From positions 1 to 13,179 of the forward strand of contig LT642639.1 in assembly GCA_900128585.1 (NCBI GenBank): a stretch of 13,179 nt of DNA. Reading direction: 5' to 3'. The stretch's first letter is position 1; each line of letters begins with the position of its first letter. The position numbers and the translations under genes were made by a program. The notes under the pieces were generated by a model. That model made no database searches and was not told the DNA's origin. It saw only the letters and a list, made by a program, of their open reading frames with translations. The DNA is from Stramenopiles sp. TOSAG23-3 (lineage: Eukaryota > Sar). Positions 1 through 8,255 of the stretch are shown here, piece after piece.

Positions 1-681
1 AGGCGAACAGATTTATCGAATTATCCTCAAGTTTACCTATCTAAAATATCGTATTAAATTTTCATACTTTATGGATCATTACTAAAATGTTAATACATAA
101 AACCTTGCGCGAGAAGATGAATATTAATACTTCGTAATAAATTACAAACTACGATTATTTCTTGATCCCCTTCTTTTTCACTGGGAATTAGATTTAATAA
201 AGGAATTCCAAAGCACTAGGAGATTAAATAAACGAATTCCACAGTTTTGGGAACACTGATTCGATCATATCAATTCTTTCGTAGATGAACTTTAATCTTT
301 CTGCACAGAACATATTGTTTGGAATATCTATCCGCGTACGTGACGGGCAGTCCCGGTACATAACCACTTCGAAGCTTCCACAAACTCGAGGTACGAGTGG
401 CCTTCAAACCACTGAAAGATATCCATACGATCTCTTGGTCGGCACACTGATACCCGAAGTTTGCTGATACCAATCATTTTGATATAGAAGTTGCGGTCAT
501 AAAATATTTCTGGAGGGAAGAGTGTCTTTATGAGACTCAGCTTGAACCGACACTGCATAAAAGGCGGGGGTAAACGCTTCTTGTTCGACGTTTGTTACCG
601 GTTGTGTTTGCGACATGGATTTTCGTTTGGTTGAAGTTTCTATCTCTTGAAAACATAGACGGCTAGTATGTATAAATGGAC
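1..681. other. AT-rich leader without a convincing gene
   Basis: No ORF here exceeds about 95 codons and none is convincing. On the minus strand between about 616 and 270, short open stretches in three frames follow each other. The first starts at an ATG at 614-616 and reads MSQTQPVTNVEQEAF. This could be a badly decayed gene, but no family is recognisable and the frames do not join cleanly. I see no RNA gene. Confidence 0.4.
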
Positions 682-774
682 GCAGAACGTCGCAACCGGT
701 CCGAACCGATATGTAGAACTTCGCAACCGGTCCGGACCGATATGCAGAACGTCGCAACCGGTCCGGACCGATAT
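682..774. repeat. Three 31-bp tandem repeats with palindromic core (iteron-like)
   Basis: Units lie at 682-712, 713-743 and 744-774, all exactly 31 bp, with only a few substitutions between them. Each contains a 12-bp core. In units two and three this is the perfect palindrome CGGTCCGGACCG (728-739 and 759-770); in unit one (697-708) one base differs. The period is not a multiple of three, so this is not a protein repeat. The block ends 134 bp before the ATG of the 1088-aa gene. Palindrome-bearing direct repeats of this size are typical of binding sites for a dimeric DNA-binding protein, either a promoter operator or a replication iteron. Which of these applies is inference. Confidence 0.85.
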
Positions 775-798
775 GTCGGGCCACAGAGTCGGGCCACT
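775..798. repeat. Short direct repeat GTCGGGCCAC next to the tandem block
   Basis: GTCGGGCCAC occurs at 775-784 and again at 789-798, directly after the third 31-bp unit. It may be part of the same regulatory block upstream of the 1088-aa gene. Confidence 0.6.
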
Positions 799-908
799 TT
801 TAGCTTACACGGTTAAGGCGTCCCGGAAGGTATGGTACATACAAAAAAATGTCTTGGTATGAATTCTATTTCTAGAAAACTGAAGAAAAGAATATATCAA
901 TTATCACA

Positions 909-3900
909 ATGACACCAAACGAACTCGCAATATTGAATTCAACCTTGACGCAGAGCCAAAAGATAAAAGTATTACGTAACTGCACTGATGACCAATTAAA
1001 AACGATATTGTCGTTTAATGGCAATCTCAGAGATGATCAGGTCAGGGCGGTTTTACATGGAGAAGATCCCGTTGTGCGTGGGTTTGTGCGTGAGTCAGCC
1101 GATGGACACAACGAGCCAGCCAAAGGTCTACCCGACGAGCCAACCAAGGGTCTGTCCGATACAGCAGTGCCAAAACGGAAACGAAGTAAACTTGTTAACA
1201 GAAAAACAGTTTACCTTTCCAAGAAAACACTGCCTTATTCTATCGAAAAGAAAATGTTTATCTTAACCCCTGCCACCGGATTTAAAAAACATACACGCGA
1301 AAAGGATGCCTCGCCAGACGCCGTTTTGAAAATAAAGGAAATGGGAACCTCCAAAATTGCAATATACCATCAAGCCGGCCGTGTCTACATTACCGTAGAT
1401 TACCTTGGACTTTCCAGTGATTTGAAAGATGCCATTTCAAAAGAATCGAATCGTAAAGAGAAAGGGAAGAGACTCTACAATATCGTAGATTCTTCCATTT
1501 CAAGGGAAATGCGAGACCTACTATCCGAAGAGGTTATTATTCCTAGGAAGGCAACACGGATAAAAGTGCACAAACTGGAGGACTTTATCAAAATTATGGA
1601 GGTCTTGCAGAAACAGGCAATCACCGACAAGGATATGAATGAAGCCATCCGAAATTTCAAAGCGAAGAAGGATCGTAAGAAGTTCGTCTCTGTCCTGTCA
1701 AAGTATCCTCTGGGAAAACGAACTAAAATTTTAGAAGGGAAGAATGTACGTTCGTCCAGAAGATTACTTTCTGATGCAGCAAAGATTTGGATTCCAAAAG
1801 GTTTCAAGTTGTATTTGAAAAAAACGAAAAAAGAGTTCGACAAGGAAAATCACATCAGAGAACTGAGATCGAATGTTTGTACTACATGGTCGCATATATT
1901 TACAAACGAGAAAGTTACAGCGGACCGAATTGAAAAGGCGATGACAGAGGGTCAAAACTACGGTATGCAACCCGGGGATAATGGAGACCCGCCCGCTGTG
2001 AAATGCAAAAATCTAGGTGAAATTCTACGAGCCTTATCGTATATATTCAATAAAAAAGACAACCACGGAATCATTTCAATGTTGGCGGAGGCAAATACCG
2101 CAATTCGTAGTAAAAACTACGATACAAAGAAAACGGAGGGTAGGGATCTTGTACGGAAAGAAGATATGGAATTCCTCTCTACGTCCTCCGAGCAACAAGA
2201 TATTAAAAAATGGAGTTTGTCGGTGATTGCATCAATTGATTCGTATGACAAATTCGAGAGAATGGCCCATGAGTGCGAAGATACCTTCTTTAAAGAAATA
2301 CATAGAAAGTTGATTCATGAAACAGGGCAATGCACCAATCGACGGGAATTGAAATCATTTTACAATATGATGTCTGAGCAAAAGTTTTACACTGAATTGC
2401 GTTTCCTATGGAAAATCCGTGATTCCTTGGGTGTTTCAACATTGAATGAACTGGTTGAATTTATCTTTAGCGATCAATCGGCCAGAGAATGGATCCATGG
2501 GTGGGTATGCGCAATGGTATGTACTACACATTTCGGGGCAACCAAAAGGAAGGACGTTGACCCGTATTTGGTAGGTGATACAGCAGAAGTGTATTTGAGA
2601 TGCACGTATCATGTCTACAATCTCCTTCCGGAGGAATACAAAGCGCGTTTCATGCAATATATGTTGCCATCGTTCATATCGTATTGGTTTTCTGCGCGAA
2701 ATACAAATTGCGAAATGATCCATGTGATTTCAAAAGGGGATTTCGAAAAACGTATGCAAGACAGCAATTCGTTCCCAGATCTTGACAAGGGAATCTTTAT
2801 TGTTGTTTTACGCAATGATTATAACATCATCAAGAGGGAAAAGAAGGCATCAACAGATGATAGTGCGGATATGAAATTGAAACTAAGCGAGGTTTCTGAT
2901 AAAGATTATCCTTTTCTCCGGACATTAATACCGGAAATTCACCGTCGATACGAAGATTTATTGGGTTGCAAAGTAACCGCGGAGTCAATCGAACAGAGGA
3001 ATTATATTTCGCATGAAAATACTCTATACGAAGACGGAAATATTATCCTGCAAAACCACACATTCCCTATGGTAGAGCCCGCATTTGTTCATGGCAGTGT
3101 CAAATACATTGGTGTTAATGTTCCAATCCTTCGCGAAACCCAACGAGTGAATACAACACCTCTAAAACTGCGCGCTCAACTTGATTTTTCCGCAGGAAAT
3201 TCTGAACCATCAAAGAAACAACGGGAGGTTATCAAGAGTTTATCTGGGCGTGTGAATGGTGTTGAAACAACTTTCTCTTTCATGAAATTTCCTAACAAAG
3301 ATTTGAAATCGATGTATGCACGGTTGCGAACGGAAACAAATAACACAGCCAGCATAGATCCGTGCATGGAGAAAATGCAACAGGTCGTCGAAAACGCGTT
3401 GAAAGGAAAAATCGATTTTGATGGATACACTTCAGAGTGCGATGTCTCAAAGTATATGTCTGAGAAAGAAATCAATCACCTACGTGTCGCCACGCAGAAA
3501 GGGTGTGTTTACGAGTACAAATTTCTTGGACGATACAACAGAGGCAATGTCATGGCGGCCTGTGTAGACGAATTAAAAGATATCAATGGTCAATTCGAAG
3601 AGTTTCTAAAGGAAAAAGAAAAAGAATTACGACGGAAAGAAAATCACTTAACCCGAAAGATTTTGAGAGATAACTACAAGGCGTTCAAATCCGAGCGGTT
3701 GTTACCCTTTACTCGATTCGGTGGCACATATGGCGGAGAAAAAAGTATTATTGAACGTTTATCCTCACATCCCACCTTCCCGACATGGGATAATCGCCCG
3801 GATACCTTCGTATGGTACGAAGATACCGGTGGTTTGTTGGAAGACCGGTGTGAATATTTTCGCCTCATGAATTGTAAAGAACAATCTGCCCAAATATTCT

Positions 3901-4175
3901 TCCTTCGCATGTGGTACGAACTTCGTTCGTTCATTAATGAATTTATTGAGGAAAAATTTGTGAGCCAAGGCATTCCTGCCACCCCGTCTATTGGAATCGT
4001 TAGATATTTAAAAAACATGGAAAAGATAATGAAAGCAGCGCAAGAAAGACACGCGGTGAAATACCCTCGACCCTCTATATTGGCCAGAACTCTTTCTATG
4101 GTGGAAAAATGTCTATCTCCTAAACGGAAGAGAGATGATGAAGGGGGACCGAGCAAGCGGTTTAAACCGGAGTAA
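909..4175 (+). CDS. Unrecognised 1088-aa protein with nuclear-localisation-like basic clusters at both ends
   Basis: This long intact frame starts at an ATG with A at -3. I do not recognise the family. There is no Walker A loop, polymerase or helicase signature, signal peptide or clear membrane segment. Residues 1-50 look helical (ILNSTLTQSQKIKVLRN). Residues 69-84 are a tandem octapeptide (EPAKGLPD, EPTKGLSD). Residues 88-95 (PKRKRSKL) and the last 19 residues (PKRKRDD, then SKRFKPE) look like nuclear localisation signals, the second one bipartite. A highly charged helix lies at about 895-930. The middle is a mixed, Trp/Tyr/Cys-bearing globular sequence. The 31-bp tandem repeats lie just upstream, and the 260-aa gene converges on it with a 66-bp gap. 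A nuclear DNA-binding or replication role fits the basic ends but is unproven. That it is a real gene is near certain. Confidence 0.93.
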   Translation: MTPNELAILNSTLTQSQKIKVLRNCTDDQLKTILSFNGNLRDDQVRAVLHGEDPVVRGFVRESADGHNEPAKGLPDEPTKGLSDTAVPKRKRSKLVNRKTVYLSKKTLPYSIEKKMFILTPATGFKKHTREKDASPDAVLKIKEMGTSKIAIYHQAGRVYITVDYLGLSSDLKDAISKESNRKEKGKRLYNIVDSSISREMRDLLSEEVIIPRKATRIKVHKLEDFIKIMEVLQKQAITDKDMNEAIRNFKAKKDRKKFVSVLSKYPLGKRTKILEGKNVRSSRRLLSDAAKIWIPKGFKLYLKKTKKEFDKENHIRELRSNVCTTWSHIFTNEKVTADRIEKAMTEGQNYGMQPGDNGDPPAVKCKNLGEILRALSYIFNKKDNHGIISMLAEANTAIRSKNYDTKKTEGRDLVRKEDMEFLSTSSEQQDIKKWSLSVIASIDSYDKFERMAHECEDTFFKEIHRKLIHETGQCTNRRELKSFYNMMSEQKFYTELRFLWKIRDSLGVSTLNELVEFIFSDQSAREWIHGWVCAMVCTTHFGATKRKDVDPYLVGDTAEVYLRCTYHVYNLLPEEYKARFMQYMLPSFISYWFSARNTNCEMIHVISKGDFEKRMQDSNSFPDLDKGIFIVVLRNDYNIIKREKKASTDDSADMKLKLSEVSDKDYPFLRTLIPEIHRRYEDLLGCKVTAESIEQRNYISHENTLYEDGNIILQNHTFPMVEPAFVHGSVKYIGVNVPILRETQRVNTTPLKLRAQLDFSAGNSEPSKKQREVIKSLSGRVNGVETTFSFMKFPNKDLKSMYARLRTETNNTASIDPCMEKMQQVVENALKGKIDFDGYTSECDVSKYMSEKEINHLRVATQKGCVYEYKFLGRYNRGNVMAACVDELKDINGQFEEFLKEKEKELRRKENHLTRKILRDNYKAFKSERLLPFTRFGGTYGGEKSIIERLSSHPTFPTWDNRPDTFVWYEDTGGLLEDRCEYFRLMNCKEQSAQIFFLRMWYELRSFINEFIEEKFVSQGIPATPSIGIVRYLKNMEKIMKAAQERHAVKYPRPSILARTLSMVEKCLSPKRKRDDEGGPSKRFKPE

Positions 4176-4241
4176 ACTAAGTTTACATGTATATATTTTA
4201 TGAAACGTGAGTTAAATTTTATGTAAAATAGATTACGTAAA

Positions 4242-5024
4242 TCAGCTCAGTTTAAAGAAATCCGTAGGATCACCTTTGGATAACTGTCGTTGAAGTGGAG
4301 TGTGTTTCTTCAGCCGAAATTTGGGCGCAACGCGGGATACAGTCTTTTTCCCGGTATACTTCTCCAGCGTTTCTTCAAGGGCTTCTTTCTTTCTCGTAAG
4401 ATCTTCGATCGCAGTTTTAATAGCATTCTGATTTGAATTTGCTGGTAAGGCCTTGAGGCTCTCCGAAACACCTTTTAATTCGGATTTAGTGTTCTGGACC
4501 GCTTGAGCCTTTAGCACAGACATAGCTTCTTCCACGTACACATCGTCCCAATGGTCCGCGACGAGTCCCAGTGTTTGGCACAGTGAATCACGTATGGCTC
4601 TACCGTATTCAGAGGTATGAATTTCGGATTTATCCAGCTGTGCTTTGATTAGCTTCAGAATTGGTTCCAACTCGAAGCCAACCGCTGCAAACTCGTTCTT
4701 GTCCACGTCGATATCGGTACCCAGCTTTGTTTCACGTCGTTCGATATTCGCACACGAATATTTGACGTTGAGTTTGGTATCTTCATATTCTTGGACAACC
4801 TCGTTTAAATCCAACGAGCCTTCTTCCTGCGCGGTAGCAAGGTATTCATGGATGTCCGCCGCGGTCTCGTTAAGAACTTTCTCAAAGCCTTGGGCTAAGA
4901 CGGAGGTCCCGTCCTCGGTAGTAACCGCGGTAGACGGTATTTTACAGTTGCCACAGTGTTTGTTATCCTTTACACAGTCAGGGCTGCGTTGGCACTTTTT
5001 GCGTTTTTGATATCGTGTCGTCAT
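4242..5024 (-). CDS. Unrecognised 260-aa protein: N-terminal Cys cluster, C-terminal coiled coil
   Basis: The start is the first ATG (5022-5024, AAA before it). The frame opens slightly further upstream, but only from a GTG. The N-terminus is very basic (MTTRYQKRKK) and followed by C11, C17, H23, C24 and C27, a possible small zinc-binding knuckle. The middle is acidic and helical. Residues of about 190-230 (DLTRKKEALEETLEKYTG) look like a coiled coil, followed by a basic tail and DFFKLS at the end. No family is recognised. The gene converges with the 1088-aa gene. Its 3' third exists twice more in the window as broken copies in the opposite orientation (5925-6025 and 6131-6318), so it belongs to a locally duplicated family. 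The conserved C-terminus in both relics suggests that end is the ancestral core or the part captured by duplication. Confidence 0.88.
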   Translation of the reverse strand: MTTRYQKRKKCQRSPDCVKDNKHCGNCKIPSTAVTTEDGTSVLAQGFEKVLNETAADIHEYLATAQEEGSLDLNEVVQEYEDTKLNVKYSCANIERRETKLGTDIDVDKNEFAAVGFELEPILKLIKAQLDKSEIHTSEYGRAIRDSLCQTLGLVADHWDDVYVEEAMSVLKAQAVQNTKSELKGVSESLKALPANSNQNAIKTAIEDLTRKKEALEETLEKYTGKKTVSRVAPKFRLKKHTPLQRQLSKGDPTDFFKLS

Positions 5025-5113
5025 TTTTTTGCTGGTGTTAACTTTTGAAATCACAACTTTTGAAATAGAAACAGGTTAGACAATTGTGTCGAACATGGGA
5101 GTATGTCGCTTTT

Positions 5114-5155
5114 GGATCCAAAATACTGAACCTCTTGCTAATCTGGATCCAAAAT
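5114..5155. repeat. Pair of GGATCCAAAAT direct repeats
   Basis: GGATCCAAAAT is found at 5114-5124 and 5145-5155, 31 bp apart. It lies upstream of the minus-strand 260-aa gene and just before the dispersed repeat. It could be a regulatory pair or a remnant of an insertion duplication. Confidence 0.5.
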
Positions 5156-5166
5156 CCGGGCTGCGG

Positions 5167-5451
5167 GAGTCGTTTTAGATATTACATATAAGATAATTGT
5201 AAATTCGGCTCACAAAAATATTTTGTATTGAATACCATAGAGGGACACGCAGATGCTAATCCCCTACTGGCGATAATCCGAAACCGGAGACGATTCCTTT
5301 GCTGTCTCGATATCAATATTGGAATAGCATATATAATCATGTATATGTTATTCGCTGTATACAGGTTACAGGGACATACGGTATATCATTGTTTGTATAT
5401 TATCACCTGTATCAAGTTTCTTGTCCTCGTTAAAGCCCTGTGGCTCAAATC
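5167..5451 (+). repeat. Dispersed repeat, copy A (about 285 bp)
   Basis: The segment beginning GAGTCGTTTTAGATATTAC is nearly the same as 12887-13179, in the same orientation and about 90% identical by eye. The first 38 bases match exactly and there are several small indels. The copies differ by an 11-bp length difference near the right end (after GCCCTGT). Frames open in copy A are closed in copy B, so it is not protein coding. Downstream, 5480-5560 holds weaker echoes of the same words (CCTACTGGCGA, CTGTTACAGG), so the true element may be longer or internally repetitive. It may be a short non-autonomous transposon or a satellite-like unit; no terminal inverted repeats are obvious. Confidence 0.85.
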
Positions 5452-5924
5452 GAATCCCTGCCTGTCTCGCCGTACGAAAGACACAGATACCTACTGGCGA
5501 GAACCATTCAATATGGAAACAGGACGTATAATTTTTCCATGTTAAAACCCTGTTACAGGCCTCTTGTCAGTCCGGAGACAGATGTCAATGCTGTTCAATG
5601 TACTTGGAAAAAAAAACCGGTAAAAAAGAAAATAACCGCCTCGTGGTGCCATAGCCGTAGCCGTAGCCGCGTCGGTAAACCGCAACCGCCTCGAGGCAAT
5701 AATCCAGAGTGTTACAATAACTTTGAAAGAATAATGGCTGTACGATAAAATGTGAAGGTAATGCCAATTACGCAGGATAAAAAGTTTGTTCGTGAATACA
5801 AGAAGGATGAATAAAGTATCCCCTTCCGTTGATACTGTGCGGCCGGTCGAGGCGGTTACGGCTACGGCGGCGAAGCCTCTGAAACAAAAAACCGTGTTCG
5901 AGCACGAAGATTGTGTCAACACCT
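5452..5924. other. Non-coding spacer with imperfect inverted GC-rich repeats
   Basis: No gene is supported. Three tandem copies of TAGCCG lie at 5652-5669. The stretch at 5680-5695 is nearly the reverse complement of 5846-5861 (14 of 16 positions). A GCCGTA-rich stretch also appears inverted at about 5853-5868. Short ORFs here overlap one another and the repeat and have no coding character. Confidence 0.5.
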
Positions 5925-6025
5925 AAGCCCTCGAAGAAACGCTGGAGAAGTATACCGGGAGGAAGACTGTATCCCGTATCGCTCAAATTTCGGCTGAAGA
6001 AACACACCCCACTTCAACGACAGTT
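5925..6025 (+). pseudogene. Relic copy 1 of the 3' end of the 260-aa gene
   Basis: This segment matches 4282-4384 reversed and is above 90% identical by eye. In one frame it reads ALEETLEKYTGRKTVSRIA. After a 2-base deletion it continues in another frame as KFRLKKHTPLQRQ, the same words as the C-terminus of the 260-aa protein. The match stops abruptly on both sides. It is therefore a young, truncated, frame-shifted duplicate, and with its parent it forms an inverted repeat with 1.5 kb between the arms. Confidence 0.85.
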
Positions 6026-6130
6026 TGGTGCTACTTGTCTATAGGGAATTCTTGGCCACGGGGGCTGCTAAGAAAATGATTCCGGCGGGTGGGGGTGGGG
6101 GGATATGTTTCGTAACAACTATACCAAAGC

Positions 6131-6318
6131 ACTGCAATCGAAGAACTAAGCTTAAGAAAACGAAAGAAGCCCTCTACGAAATCCTTGAGAACTACACCGG
6201 GGAAACGGCTGTGCAATTCCACGTCGCTGTGAAATTTCGGATAAAGAAACACGCCCTGCTTCAACGGTAGTTGTCCAAGGGAAATCAAAAAGATTTCTTT
6301 AAACTTCATTGAGCTGAT
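6131..6318 (+). pseudogene. Relic copy 2 of the 3' end of the 260-aa gene
   Basis: This is an older duplicate of 4241-4415. It reads TAIEEL, then after a frame change KEALYEILENYTGE, KFRIKKHALLQR, an in-frame TAG where the parent has CAG, and then LSKGNQKDFFKL. Similarity continues past the parent stop codon (GAGCTGAT), so the copied DNA included the 3' flank. It is clearly more diverged than relic copy 1. An ATG-initiated ORF at 6025-6270 runs through it but is a by-product. Confidence 0.82.
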
Positions 6319-6422
6319 GATCCTGTAGAAATCTAAATTTATAAATCACATCTTAAGATTCTTACTGTAAAACCTCACAGACCAAAAGCCATGCTAATGT
6401 TACTTTTACTTTGTACATTATG

Positions 6423-8255
6423 TTAGGAAGAAAATTTCCGATAAAAATGACTAGGTGCTTGCTCTTCATGATTCACAAATAGATTATGATGCTCGTTTGA
6501 AGACAATTCCAATAGTCGAGAAATATGGGGCATATTTTTGGGATTGAATATGGCTTTTACAACATCTTTTAGATTGCCATAACCCAAAATCTGCTTTGTT
6601 GATAAAGGGCATGTATCCATTTTGCACAATATAATACTCTTCACCTTTAAAAACAACAAAGGTTTTATTTGCGGTCGCATCATTATTGACCCATCCATGA
6701 AATCAATCAGATTTTTTGTCCCACACGTCAAATTACATTTTATACAAGATGGAACCATGTTCCAGATTTCATCCTGAGCAGTATCACCGCACCCTTTTGC
6801 ATTTGCGTCAATGTGGGCACATTGGAAGGAACCCTCCTTCTTGATATTGTTGATTTTGCATATTGGACATTTTGCGTTCGACTCTTCTCTAAGAATAATT
6901 TCCCAAACATCTTTTCGATCACGAGGTGTCAGTCTTGCCATTGTCTTTGCTTTCTTTGCTGGAGAGGCACTTCGTTTTGAACAAACCCCATCCGTTTTTC
7001 GAAGGCATAATACATGCGTCCAGTCTCCAGTTTCACAGGTCATCGCTTGATTTTTAGCAGCCCCCCCACAAATACGGCATCTTACGGTGCTTGGCGCATT
7101 GGCAGCGCACCGATTGCAATACCATTCTCCTTTCGGTATTTTTGATATTTTATAACATTCTTTGTGTACCTTCACGCCACAATCCTTTCCGTCACAGTAA
7201 ACAATGGGGTTTTTTTTCGGTGATGACAGTTTCTGACAAATACTGCACTGATCCTCCTCACTTTCACCAGAAGATGATTCGCCACTTGGTTCGCTGTCGT
7301 TTTTTTGGGATTGTTTGCTGTAGAGACTTACGATCCTTGGGGGAAAATTATCTTCTTGTATCCAAAGGGATTTTTTTGATCCAAAGAATACAACTTCGAG
7401 TTCTTTTCCATTTTTTGTTTGTCTCTCATCAACGATCTTTTCAACAATATTGAACATCCCGTAAATGTCGCACAACTCTTCAGAGCCAATATCTTGATTC
7501 CTTATCAATCTCGCTAAATTGAGCGGCCGCGAGGGCTTGCTACCGGAAGATAAACGAAGAGGACAGCAATCACGACAGAAAACCACACGGAGGTGAGGAT
7601 GAATTTTACCTTGTTGTAGGACGTTTTTGACCGATAAGAATGTCGCGTCATCTTTAAGTGCACAATTAAGATGATAAGTGTGTCTACACGAATTGTCCAT
7701 GCAGCCTATAGCAGCGCCTTTGCGTTTACAAAGAGCGCACTTTAGAGATGCAGAACGTCGCAACGCTTTAAAAAGGTGAACGTTGAACTTTTTTGGTGCG
7801 GGGATAAAACTAGAGCATTCGCTGTACTGTTGAAGGTCAGGGGCCCACTGTGCACAAAGTTCGTGGATGTATTTTGTTTGCGGGCTTCCAACCCGTGAGA
7901 ATGGACCTACAGGTTGCTCCCATAATCCGCCCCCCCCATCTTTACAAAAGGCACAGTTCCCAGCGTTTTCACAGGTTACGCTTTCTTGAGAAGAAAGAAA
8001 AAACGAATCGTTCTCATAGTCTGACAAATTTTGCAAACTCTCTTCTTCGTCCCGTTGAGGCGTAGATTGCTTTAAATGTCTTCTTTGATAGTCCAATTTT
8101 GGTCTTCCTCGTTTTCGTCCTCGCGTTTTTTTTTCTGGCTTTACTAACTCCTCTTCCTCGGAGCTTTCTTCCTCGAAGCGGGCGCTTCCCTCGGGATATT
8201 CGCCTCTGCCATAGTCTTCTTCTTTTTTCCAAAACAGTTGTTTGATAAAATTCAT
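6423..8255 (-). CDS. Chromatin-reader/nuclease fusion: AT-hook, extended PHD, chromo-like, PHD, HNH
   Basis: The 610-aa frame starts at ATG 8253-8255 (A at -3); a slightly longer frame opens only from TTG. Domains in order: acidic segment, then AT-hook (45-54, core RGRP). An extended PHD spans 101-230 (C101, C104, H131, C134, C173, C176, C185, C190, H195, C198, C227, C230; it reads CALCKRKGAAIGC). A chromo-like segment spans about 267-314 (FNIVEKIVDER, then FFGSKKSLW). A Ser/Glu linker follows, then a complete C4HC3 PHD finger (C337, C340, C354, C359, H364, C367, C380, C383). The start of a second extended PHD follows (C393, C396, H414, C417) and breaks off. An HNH-like domain spans 463-520 (C463, C466, H481, N499, C504, C507, N508, then GTKNLIDFM). 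PHD and chromo folds read histone tails; HNH domains cut or nick DNA. A nuclear chromatin-directed nuclease is inferred. The third metal ligand of the HNH site cannot be assigned by eye. Confidence 0.93.
   Translation of the reverse strand: MNFIKQLFWKKEEDYGRGEYPEGSARFEEESSEEEELVKPEKKTRGRKRGRPKLDYQRRHLKQSTPQRDEEESLQNLSDYENDSFFLSSQESVTCENAGNCAFCKDGGGGLWEQPVGPFSRVGSPQTKYIHELCAQWAPDLQQYSECSSFIPAPKKFNVHLFKALRRSASLKCALCKRKGAAIGCMDNSCRHTYHLNCALKDDATFLSVKNVLQQGKIHPHLRVVFCRDCCPLRLSSGSKPSRPLNLARLIRNQDIGSEELCDIYGMFNIVEKIVDERQTKNGKELEVVFFGSKKSLWIQEDNFPPRIVSLYSKQSQKNDSEPSGESSSGESEEDQCSICQKLSSPKKNPIVYCDGKDCGVKVHKECYKISKIPKGEWYCNRCAANAPSTVRCRICGGAAKNQAMTCETGDWTHVLCLRKTDGVCSKRSASPAKKAKTMARLTPRDRKDVWEIILREESNAKCPICKINNIKKEGSFQCAHIDANAKGCGDTAQDEIWNMVPSCIKCNLTCGTKNLIDFMDGSIMMRPQIKPLLFLKVKSIILCKMDTCPLSTKQILGYGNLKDVVKAIFNPKNMPHISRLLELSSNEHHNLFVNHEEQAPSHFYRKFSS

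Noticed and set aside
497-784. Minus-strand ORF of 95 codons in the leader
   Set aside because: It opens from GTG, runs through the tandem repeats, and only the part after ATG 614-616 looks mildly coding; no family match.
668-862. 64-codon ORF through the 31-bp repeats
   Set aside because: The 31-bp period shifts the frame at every unit and the product has no coding character.
3674-4156. 160-codon minus-strand ORF inside the 1088-aa gene
   Set aside because: A shadow of the long, intact sense frame with no independent motif.
5228-5748. ORFs across the dispersed repeat and spacer
   Set aside because: The repeat frame has no ATG and is closed by stops in copy B; the other overlaps repetitive spacer.
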